Shown here piece by piece: positions 14,077 to 26,000 of a DNA stretch of 30,869 nucleotides (within the stretch, counting starts at the first letter, position 1; every line of letters starts with the position of its first letter). The notes under the pieces are model-generated. The model saw only the letters and a program-made list of their open reading frames with translations, made no database searches and was not told the origin of the DNA. The stretch spans positions 62,473-93,341 of the forward strand of contig KN805390.1 of the NCBI GenBank assembly GCA_000818945.1. The letters are read 5' to 3'. A program made the translations under genes and the position numbers. The stretch is from Schizochytrium sp. CCTCC M209059. Its lineage: Eukaryota; Sar; Bigyra; Thraustochytrida; Thraustochytriidae.

Positions 14077-17000
14077 TCAATGCGAAGAGCGTTTGCCGAC
14101 TGGCGGAGACAATGATGCAATTTCGGCCATGTGTGCGCGCGTGCAGATCCGCACCTCTGGTGAACGTGCTGCACACTCGAGCAAAAGTTTGCTTCCGTGA
14201 AACACCACTAGCTCCCAGCGCGCGAGCTGCTTGGTCTGGGCCGTAACCAGCTGCTGCACAAGCTTCTCGACCACGTACGAGGCACGGATGCGCATTGCAA
14301 ACGGTCTCCATTCCGGACATGGAAGTAAAAGCTGCTTGAGCAGGCGAAAGAGAACCAATACCTGCGGATGCACCGTCAGGGTGGGTCCACGTCGAAGAAT
14401 GGATGTCACCAAAAATGAAGCGAGACCCATCGCCATTCGTTCTGATGACCGGCTCAGGTCCTCCATCATTTGCACGGCGCAGGCCTCATCGAGCATGATC
14501 AAACGTCGCCACAAACCTGCGTTCACGGCGAGGTTCACAAGGCCGTCCTTGTCGTCAGAGAGAGCTTCGTCCCTATCGCCCAGAGCGCCGTCACTAGCAC
14601 CAGCACTAGCAACGACAGTACTTGCGCCACCACTTTCATCAGGACTAGCGCCAGCACTAACGCCGGCGTCTTTGCCCTCTAAGCCCCCATCCGCGGTACT
14701 TTCACCGTCTTGTTGCACTGTTACATCGCCGTCCACGTGCGATGGGATCGTTGAAACGCCAGAGACATTGGCGCTGGCACACGTGACCTCTGTCTCGTGG
14801 GGATTAGTAGCACCATCATAAGCAACCTTGACGCCAGCATCTTGAGCATCTTGAAGCTTTTGCTCGGTGTCAATACTCACGTCAACATTGCCATTGATGA
14901 CTTTCTCCACTACCTCCTCTTCCTCGTCCTCCTCTTCCTCGTCCGTGGTATCGTGGTGCGAATCGTCGACGACAATGAGGTCGTCCAGAATGCTGTAGTG
15001 CCGCCGCGAGCGCTTGCGCTGTAAACGACGCTGGGCCGCACTTGCTACAAGAACACGCAAAAGACTCGCCGCCGCCTTTGTTCCCGGCGTCGGGACTGAA
15101 CCTTCGTACGATGTATAAGCTTTTGTAACGGGCCGTAGCAAACCAAAGTCAAGCAGCATACCACTCTCCACAGCCCCAAGAGACGCAAACGCCTCCATGA
15201 TTACAAAGTACTGCACACACGCGTCTGGAGTGGTCATCTGTTTGGAGAGCCAAGAGTGAAATGCGCGGACAAATCGCGAAACTGCCTCTGCATTGGCAAG
15301 CGCTTGGCCCTCCATCGAGGCAACCACGAGGCGCGCCACGGCCTGCCGGACTGTCGGTTTAGGGCACAAGAGAAATACTTGTTCCACCCGATCCTTGTCT
15401 TCCAGGTACGAGAGAAGCCACCGCTGCGCGCTGTCGCTCCCGCTGATAAGTTCCACCAAGCGCACCTCCCATTCTGGGAAAAGGCCTTCCACCAACGTTC
15501 CCCAGCCATGAGCGGGAACATCGAGAAGAAACTGAATGCTCAGCCGGGCAATCGCCGCTCGGGATTCTTCCGTGCCAGCGTCGAGCCCAATGCGCATTAA
15601 ATTCCAGGCGAACTTGTACGTGCTCGCATCAAACACATAGTTGTGACGAATAAACGTAAGATTGTCCTTGAGCAAGGCGTCCACCACGTGCGATGGCAAC
15701 TTGAGCATGGACACACGCTGACTTCCGTCTCTTGGCTGGCGCAAGTCGCGCGCTCGACTTGCATAGGCGAGGACTCTTGCATCCAAACGAGCCGAACTGC
15801 GCCGCCTCCGTCTGTGCATAAAGTGCTGCAGCATCTCGATACCGCGCTCGTCTACTCCTCGGTCCTGCGCGACTTGCTCCCAAGTCCGTCCATGCCGCTG
15901 CGTACGCATACCTTCGCGTCGACTCGACCGCGCCAAAGGCGATAGAGAAAGTCGGAACGCACTTGAATCCGCGGCGCCGTACGCGGGATCAAACTTATCC
16001 TCCACGTCGCCACTCCCGCGACGGGTTTTACTTCCCCGCGCACTAACCGCGCCGCACTCGCTCCCACTGTCCGAGCCGGCCGCTGCGTCAAGCATAGCAA
16101 CAATGTCCTGAGGACTTGAGATATTGAAGCGTCCCAGAAGCCCTGCTTGCTCCATCGTGATCAACGGAGGTGCTGGCAGGTCCTCCTCCTCTTCCTCCTC
16201 CTCCTCCTCCTCTTCATCATCCTCCCCGGCTGTTTCGGCACCTTCTTCATCGACCTCAAGACCAGCTGTCTCTGCTTTCATTGCCGTGGTCTGGTCTTCA
16301 GCTAAGACATAATTCTCGGAGACGGATGGCGCGTCCTCCTGATCCCCCTCATCGTTTGCACCATCATTTCCGACAGGGAGGACCGCGTGTTCATCAGCTT
16401 CGTTGACTGAAGCAAGACCTGCAAGGTGATCCAAATTTGCGTCAAAGCCCCGTCCCGAGTCAAGACCTAACGGATCGTCAGCGTTTTCACCGCTACTCTT
16501 GATGTGATTGCCATTGTCGTTGGCGTTGTTGACGTCGTTGGCGGCCATATCATCCACTTCAACACCTGAGGCATACTCCTCGACCACGTCGCTATTATCG
16601 CTGTCGCCCTCGTCATCGCCGTCGTCCTCGTCGTCGTCGTCGTCGTCCTCGTCGCTCGATATGGCCGAATCTTGCTTGGTATCCTCGAGATCCTCGAGAT
16701 CGCTCCATAGCCCCGGTGAGTTGCCGAGCTTTGTCTCCGGGGAAGCGTCACTCGCCCAGTTCGCTTGCGATTGCTGGGTCATCTTGCGGTCATAGACGAG
16801 CATGTAAGCACTGCGCGACTTGATCACCTCTGCGACTGATCCATCACTACGCATAATACGCTCCTTGCCGCCGAAGCAGTCGCCTGGAATGCAGTCAATT
16901 GGATATGGCCACACAAACTTATCATTGAACTCGATCCATTGACCTCCAACCTTGGGAAATCGAGGTCGGCGCTCGCGAACAAACGAATAGTAGTGTCCCG

Positions 17001-20000
17001 AATCCATCGTACCAGTATGCGCAATGACGCCGACCAGCTCATATTGATAAAACCCTGAGCCCATGCGACCTTGAGGATCCTCTGCACCGGCGTTGAGTCT
17101 TGAAGACGAGCCTGCCTCTTCAGGCCCACCTTCGAGAGATCCTGTGCTTGAGACAGGTACAGACCCACCCGAGATGGACTCACGCGATACCGAGTCCTCA
17201 TCAGGGATATCATCCTTGCTCCCACCCGGCGTACGCACGCTGCTGTTCTGTGAAATGTAGTCGTATGTAAACGGTTCAAGGTCGAGTGAGAGTGGAAATT
17301 CAAAGCGGTCGTTCAACTTGCGCCGCGTAAGTGTCTGCAAGTCAAATTCAAAGCGCTTCAAGTTGATAATGAGATGGTCCGGAAGCTCCTTGATACACGT
17401 CCGCTTGATGGCGTCAACGCGTTCGCCAGATTCAAGCTTGTACTGGTTGTCACCCGTCAGAAGCTCGCTTTGCACCATGGCTTCGAGCGCTTCAGACAAC
17501 GTCGAACAACCCTTGATGTCGAGCGGCAACGAGTGGAACGGGTCCGGTCGCTCCGAGACATATGGGTTGTTCGGATCCTTGCTGATGATTTGGTTCACAA
17601 GCAAACCTCGAAAGTGAGACTGGACAATTTCACGCGCGTGCTCTGACTCGGACTCGACATGATCGAAAAGCTCCGCAGCGAATTCATTCACGTCACGCTG
17701 CTCAGAGAGGTCGATTGGCGCCCCGTTTGCCTCAGCAAGAGCTTTGCAAAACGGAAAGGGATCGTAGTAGTGCTTTGTGCTCACACGCAAAGATCCAAAG
17801 GTAACCTGCAACTGGTGCAAGAATGTCCCACTGCGCACAGATCGGATCGACAAAATCGCCTCGCTAAAACTCGGAATGTGAAAGAGCTGCTGGATGAATG
17901 AGTTCATGTAGCATGTGGCGCCAAGGTTCTGAAGTCCAGTAAATTGCTGCGGATGCTTGACGAGCGCCAAGGGGTTATAGTGCCACTCCTTGGCGAAGCG
18001 TGCGCGAAATCCAACCTTGGCGGAACCACCAATGCCATCCTCCTCGAGGAGCTCGCACAGAAGCGCCAGATTAGCCGGACAGTCTTCAAGAAGCTCGACG
18101 AGCAACGCGAAGGCTGCATCGCGGCTCGCCTCGCTCTTGCACAGCGCACTGCGGTCATGAAGGATGAGCGACTGACCGCTGAACGATCGACGTAGCATAC
18201 CACGCGCGCGGCGACCGTGCGAGTAGGATCCGCCACTGTATCGGCGATCACTCGAGGTCGGTGTCGGCACGGAGCCGTGCGGGGTCCCAGGGGACTGGTG
18301 TTGCGCGCTTTGCTTCTGTCGCGCTTCTGAGCGAATCATCTCCAAGCGTGCGCGATCTCCCTCGAAAGTGTAGCTATTTGCAAAGAGCAGGTCGTGATAC
18401 AAGTACTTGAGCAGATTGTGTTCCGCCGCGAGGGTCTTTAGCGACGGATCTTTGGCCACCACCGTCCGCAAGAGACGAAGTAGGCCGATCATGAGTTGAT
18501 CTTCTCGATCTGTATGGAAGCTCTCAAGGCTTTCGTGCATGAGAAGTGCATCCAAGCTGCGCAGAAAGATTTCGCGCGTCAACGACGATATTGCCTCAGC
18601 TTGGTGGTCATGCCATAAAAAGTCTTCGTCGGGTTTGCTCGATGCTGCACTTGCCTTTGGCGTAAGATTTGGTGCATTGATCATATTCTCATCAACCATG
18701 TCAATCAGACCAAGCATGAGCATGTGAAACTCGCGACACGAAGACGAAAGATTCCGGTGGGCGCGGCGCACAAGCATGCCGTCACGTTGCTCGGATCGCA
18801 GAGGCGCATGCATTGCCTTGTCGATGGGCAAAAGGAGAATGAGGTAGTCGCGCGAAAAAGCCTTGCGCTCAACATAGAGAGAGTCGTCATGCACGCCCTC
18901 GCACGAATTTACCAGCGAGCACAGCGTCAGAAGTGCGCCGCACGCACGTGCGCGGGTGACCTGGTCTTCGCAGTAAATGACGAGCTGCTCTGTCAGCTCG
19001 CGAATGTGCTCGAATCGAATGAAAGACCGCATGGTCTCCACGTCGCCGACAGTAATGCAACTCATTACAAGATACATGGTCCTGTCGACGACTTCGCGCA
19101 TCATATCCACAGAGATAAAGGCATCGGCAGTACACAAGAGCATTGCTTCCAGCGAGGACTCAACGATGCGCGGGAAATCCTCCGGGCGACACGCGTGAAC
19201 ATCTACCAGCGGGGGTGGCGCAAAAAGTGATCCTTGGGAGACAGGGGGGCGCAGTGTCTTGGTCGGCACCGCGTGCTTTGCCTGTTCTGCCTCGTCGTCT
19301 TGGTCATGTTCACTGACGGGAATATCGTCGGCTTTGGGACTCTGCTTATTCTGGTGGCCCTCTGCGGGCGTCGGAGCATCTGTGCCACCAGTGATCTTGG
19401 AGTTGCTGCCGCTGCTGCTGCTGCTACTACTGCTGCTGCTGCTGTTGCTGGTGATGATGATGCTGTTTGCCGCATGCTGCTCGCTCGTTTCAAGCGGCGG
19501 CACATCTTCTAGTGGCAAATCGATCGAATCTGCAGGTACAGAGCGGTTTGGCGCGGGGGTCGCTGTGTTGCGTCTTGCTCGACGCACGGCTCGTCGACTC
19601 TTAATATTGATCATTGTCGCAAGACGCCAAAAGGCATTCTCATCACCTGGTGCCGGACTACTGCCCCCCGCAACATCTTGCGACGGCGAAGAGTGCGGCA
19701 GCAAATCCTGCTGTCCGCCAATCGCAGATTGGATCGCGCCGTCTTCCCCTTGAAGAGGGCTGTTCAGGGGCGAGCTCGGTCGCAAGGGAGAGCCCAAGCC
19801 CTGCTGAGAGCTGGAAAGCGGAGAGATTGAAGTGTATGGCGATGCTGGCGAGTTCAGAGGCGACGCGAAACTTGATCGAGATCCCGAAACTTGGAGGAAA
19901 TAAGCGAGGCGCCGTCGAAATCCTTTATCCGCGTAGAGAAGCGCGGCAATGATTTGGACAAGCACAAAAATGCACTCGATGCGCCGAGGCCCAGAGAGCG

Positions 20001-23000
20001 AGCGATGATTGAGCAAAATTCGCAAGAGATGCTCTGTTCCTGCGCCTGACACAAAGCGCTTAAGCCAGGCGGACTGCTCCCCCAACGGATGAAGGGTGCG
20101 AGAATCGACGCGCAGGTCAAACTTGGGCATGTCGAATGCGCGTTCGGCTTCCATCTTGCGTCTCACGATCCGAAGTGCATACAAGAGTCGATGCGTGGAG
20201 TGAAGAGGCAAAAGACGATTCCAGTCCTGGTCGAGAGACTCGATCGCCTTAACCATGGCTTCATCCTTTTGAAGAAGCAGCAGACAATCCCAGACATTCT
20301 GCATAGCGCCTGGATCTGATGATACAACGGACTCCTCGCTCTCTCGAGCTGGATCCAATACCTGGAACATGTCTCCGCAGATGGAGTTGATGAAATCTCC
20401 TGAAAAAGCGAGCGACGACACTCGGGCGTCGGGATCGGAAACACCATCTGCGCCAGAAGACGATGCAGCTGACACGGTCTTTACGTCCGTACCCTCTGCG
20501 ACAAGAGCTGCAAGCGGAGACGCATATCCAGACTCAAGTGCCTTTTGAACGAGAGGTGTTGCAAGTGCCACGAGTTGGTCCTGACGTCGTTCGTCTCCGC
20601 CAACGGGCTGAAGGCGTTCCTTCTTGGCTCCATTTGGTCCAACAGATCCGGGCACCGTTGCGCGTTCAAGTTTGACGTCCAAGACTTTGACGGAGTCCCA
20701 GTCACGAATGCCGAGATCTTTGAGGGTACGTTGGAGATCTGTATTTGCAAAAGGCTTGGGCGGCTCTTGCAGTTCGAGTTTTTCCGCCTGTAGCGAGTTT
20801 CCTCCCGCGGCGCGATAACCGTGAGACGAGCCAGGTCCCGCGGGGTGATGATTTGCAGGGCCTCCCTTGCCGCCCTTGCCGCTCTCTTCAGCGGATACTT
20901 CCTTCGATGCCGTCATTGTCTCCACAGCAATGGGTCGGGTCGTCTTGTCTTCACCCGTTTCCGCCGCCTGTTGCTGCTGCTGGTGCAAGTCCGAACCAAA
21001 ATCGCCAAATCCCTCTTCGTCGTCCGTAAACCAGTCATCAAAGCCTGTTGCCGGGTCAGGGGCGCGGCATGGATTATTGACGAGCCGCAGCGATAAACTT
21101 GCTGCCGGGACCTTGATCTTTTCCGCGATCATCCCTTGAAGGTCACCGAGAGTAGCCTCTTCACCAAGACGCAATGAAAAGGAAGTCCCAGGTCCAATGG
21201 GGATGTACTCGCGGCGCGTGAGCGAGCCCGGAAAACCAACCGCGGGCGGAATCACGACGATGCTAAGCTCAGACAGGGAAGCATGCTCGCTGTATTGGCT
21301 GAGGAAGAGCTTGAGGGTCGCCGAGGCTCGTCTCGCCTGCCGGAGCATTTTAAGCGAGTCCATGCCAGCCTTGTTGATTTTATGCGCCTCGGTAATTTTG
21401 CGCACGCACAATTCCACAAATTCCATTTGCATTTTCCCTTTGCGACCTTTGAGGCGCGAAGCCACGTGCGTGTGCAAGTACACCAAGTGCGCGACGGCTG
21501 CAAGGCCAACCTCGTGGCGACGCGCTTCGAGAGCTACGCGCCACAGAAAGTCGCCACCTTCCAAGGAGGACCCGTGGCGTTCGATAAGGCGAAAGAGAAA
21601 TGCAGAATTTGGAGCATTCAGCATAGCGCGCGAAAGAGCACGAGCCTCTTGGTCGCGGCGTGTCCTCCGCGCCAAAAAGGTGCCATTGTGCTCGGGTCGC
21701 GCGCGACGCAGATTTCGTGCCCTGTAATTGATGGCCATAAAGAAGCTTTGATAGACTCGAAAGGCAGTTGGCGTAAGCGATTCCGTCCCGAGAAGCTGCA
21801 TATGTTCGCGAAACAAGTGTGCCGCAACGTCTTCGGAAAAGACCGAATTCTTGGATACGAGATCTCCCGGCTGCCCTTTATAACTGCCCGAGGACTTGTT
21901 GTTGCTGCCACTGGTGCTGCTGCTGTTGTTGGCGCTGCTGTTCTTCGTTCCGTTTGCTTCAAGCGAGGCCGCATTGGTTGCAGTACCCGCCTGCGCGGGC
22001 GTTGAAGCAGCCTGCGTGTCCCCCGCAGGCGTGGCGACGGGCGTTTGTGCTCCTCCAGCGGTTGAGCCAACTTCTGTTAGATCTTCCTGCAACTGGGAAA
22101 CACGACGGATTCCGCTTGCTTGCGATCGTGCAAACCAAAGAAGGGCAATATCCTGCGAACGCTCCGTCGGCGCTGCGGCAACCGTGGCCATCCATAGCTC
22201 TTTTGTCGGCGTCTTTTTTAAATGAAGGTATGAATTTGTCAACACAAAGAGGAGAAAATCGAAGCGTTCTGCGAGCTGGTCCAAGTGTGTGTACACACTA
22301 CCCGGAAGACAGAATCCATCCACGTCTTCGGGACTGGGACGAGTGCCTGCGATCCCGGATGCGACAAGGCGGATACGACTCTGGTAGTGAGTGAGACCCG
22401 CACACACAAGTCGGACGAGTTTGTGCTGTTTGTCGAGACGTTCAATCATGAGTTCTGTCGGCGTACGACGATTTTCTGAGATCGAAAACCAAGAAGCTTT
22501 GGCCTGCGGCGAGACCGTGATGATCCGTCGAAGAATTTCGAGCGCTTGTGGAACAGACTTGTCCTTTCGAAGGAGCTCAACGCAATCCTGCAAAATTCGG
22601 CCTCGCTGCGAGGCGCAGCGAGACGAGCCAGACAAGAGCTTGATCAAGAGACTGATGGCCTCGCGCCGCTGGGCAAGGGACCTCGAATTTCTTGAAAACG
22701 AGGACTGCCGCGAAATTGAAAGTGCCTGGGTGTCCTTTCCGTGCTTGGTGGACAGCTCTTCGCCTCGACGAGGTGGTGGTGAAGCCCTTAGGCCAGCGGC
22801 ATCAGGATCCATCTTTGTAGAATTCTTGTCTACCTCCTCGTCTTCCTCTTCTTCTTCGTTTTCTTCCTCCTCGTCTTCCTCCTCCTCCGCCGCCGCCGTC
22901 GCCGCCGCCGTCGCCGCCGCCGCGTCCTCCTGGTCCTCCTCCTCTGCTGCGACGTTCCCATTTTCGTCTTTGTCCATCGTTTCACGTTCAAGGGAAGCTA

Positions 23001-26000
23001 TGCCTGGCCCATTATGTTTGTTATTGGTGTCGCGCTCGTTCGATATGTTGGAGGGCTCCTCACCAGACCTTTGGTTCTTCCGGAGCTCCCATAGCTTGCT
23101 TTCTTCGCTGGAACCCTTGTTCACACCATCCGCAACGGAATCGTCTTCGTCGCCGGTCACTTTGTCACTGGATCCGAGCGTTTTGATCTGCTTGCTACTG
23201 TTGCTATTTTCCGCTGCAAAAGAAGAAGTCGCTGCATGAAGCGTTGCATCGTCAGCTCGTCTCGATTTTGCTTCCACGTCGTGGCGGTGCTGGTGTAACG
23301 GTGTAGTGCTCATTTCGCTGCTGTCACTGCTGCTCGACAGATCCTTGCTATCCTCGCGCTCAATCGTGTCGTCGTCAGATGTCTGCGAGTCATCAAGGAT
23401 GAAGCGCCAGAGAAGTCGCAAGCCGTACCAGTAGTCGTCGGGCGCGTACTCGAGCATGTGTGCTTCCTCGCGTCCAAAGGCATCCCCATTGCGAGCCGAA
23501 GTAGTTCCAAGAGGCGCGCTTTTCGGTCCGCTTCCGCTGGCTCCTACTGCGGCGCTTTCCCCGGCAGCGATGGAGAGCGAGCCTGACGAAGGCACGCGTG
23601 GGGCTGGCGAGTTTGATCTGCGGCTTGAAGGGCCATTATCAGGCGAGCTCAATCTCGCTGTACTGGGCGATCGCGAGAGTTTGCCATGCGATTGAGTGGC
23701 ACCGTCCGCTTCGAGTGCAACAACGGTGACCTCGGAAATGAAGCGCAAGATCTCTCCTCCCTCGTCGTATTCATGAAAGGGGATGGCTGCCACACAGTCT
23801 TTGAAAAAGCGCATTCTCTCTTCATGTGAAAGCCGAGGGATGAGAGACACGAGCAAATTGTGAATGACGCGCATTGTTGCGTGGTCTCTCCCGAGGCTGG
23901 CAGACCACACACGCTGCAAGAGTCGATCGTCCAAGATGCGTTCGCGACTCATATACAGGATGACAGCCGTGCTGCGACTGAGCATCTCAAAGTGCAGATT
24001 CTTATTGGCGTAGAGCTCCGAGACGACGTTTGCGCGTTTGAGCCAGTTCTTGAACCAATCCTTTCCGATTGAGGTGAATGCGCACAAAGCGGCTTGACTT
24101 GTACTTGCGCTTGCGCGTTGAAGCCCCGCGGAAGCCCCGCTGAAAGTAGCTTGTCGTTGCTGTCCGTCTTGCTGTCCTTTGCCTCCCTGAGGCGTGGAGG
24201 ATCCTTTGGACGACGTTGCTGACGCCGAGCCGGAGGACGACTGGCGCGTAAAAGCAGCTGACTGCGAGTTCGCGCGCACGCCCTCGAGAATGTTGTGCAG
24301 ACCAAAGAGGCGCGCCTCGATGGAGCTAAGCCGCAGGAAATTAACCATAATTTCCATGATCAGACGCTCCTGAGTGCACTGTACGCTTCGCGTCTTGGCA
24401 ACGTCGCTTTCCGAGCTAGTTGACGCAAGAACCCGAGCGGCAGCATTTGCGATATGAATGAGATCAGAGGGATGTTGCTGGACATTTTTCAGTTCTGCGT
24501 CCGACATGATGCTGAGGCGTTGGCGAACGGCATTGTATAGAGCTTGGGCCAAGTGGGCCCATGCGTTCATCTCTTGCCGGGTAAAGAGTGAATGAATGGC
24601 GAGCAGAGCACGAAGAAAGGCCATGACAAATGACAGCTCCAGCGGGCGTTGCTCCTCTCGAATGCGCGCGCAAATGGCTTCAAATCCACCGTAAGCAGCA
24701 AAAGTATTCACATTGGCCACGAGGTACTCTGAGAGCTCGAAGGAGGCGGTAGGCTCCGGTAAGCGCAGCAGAGGGTTTTGGGGAGGAGCTCCAGCTGCAA
24801 CGCCTTCTTCCTCATCAAACGCGAGATCGTCATCATCATTGTCGACTTCGTCGGTGCCGTCCTCAGGAGATGATTTGGAAAATTGTCCATGTCGATGTTG
24901 CGACCCGCTGGTATCCGGCTCGAAACGGAACGGCTTTTCCAAGAGATTGACGCGCAGACAGCCCTGGCCGTCGGTGCCCTGCATTTCGCCTTGGCGGAGA
25001 CGATGACGCTCTTCGTCGTCAAGGCCAGGGTCACCACCGTCTGGGCCATCTTCTTTGACGACAGATTGCTGTGATGCAACTGCCGGAGGAGTTGCAACAT
25101 CGAGCATGAACTCAAAACCCTCGCGCTGTAAGACGCGGCCAACGAGAACCTTACGTGGGTCGATCTCGACATGAACGATGTCCCCCACGAGAGGAAATGC
25201 TCGGCCGGCTCCTGGATTCTTCAGTGTCTTCACTTCATCATAATTGCTCCATCGAACACGAAATCGTGACGCAGGTGCATCTGACCCAGGTTGACTCGTA
25301 TCAGAGTCTCCCCGCGCAACTTGGTCCTCGACAAGGTACGTGTCCGATTTGAGATCGTAGGAGAGCAGAGTGACGATGCGGGATCCCCCGTTGGCGATAG
25401 CAGCTGCTGCTTCCCGGAGTGGTTTTGCTTCGTTGGAAGCATGTGAAATAAGCTCGACAGTCTGACCGATGCGGGCCTGCATTCGTTGCATAATATCTCG
25501 AGATTGTGCTGGCCAGTAAAAGAGCTTGCGCTTGTCGCTACTGACGACGTACTTTGGCTGCCCGCGATAGCTGTAAAAGCTTCTGCGGCCGGACACGGAG
25601 TGCACGGCGGCAGCGACGTTGGCGACGGTTCGCACACTTTTGGGGGATGCCGCCGCACTGGCGGCTGCAGACGCGCTCTGTGGAATTGTGCGCGGTTGAT
25701 GCACCGGCCCATCGAGAAGCATGAGGACGATTCGGCAGAGTGCAAAGTAGTCGAGAGGCATGGCGGCTTTGCCGAGCCTGAGCACGGACTGAAAGAATAC
25801 ATTTGTTTGGTCTGCGTGTGCGGGTGCAATGGAGCACGTGAAGAAGAGTGCGTGCACGACCTCGAGAAGATCTTCGTCCAAGAGTTGGTTTTCCGCGTCG
25901 GACAATACGTTTCGGCTGACACTAGCATTTGCCTCGATGGTTCTGCGTATGCGATCGGTGACTCGTTGCAAACGTGCCAGCGCGGTTGCCCACTCTGCAT

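Noticed and set aside
22391..23239. Long plus-strand ORF (282 aa) antisense to the deubiquitinase
   Set aside because: It is Ser/Ala-rich, arises from antisense reading of acidic GAG/GAC-rich codons, and the minus-strand frame has clear family motifs.
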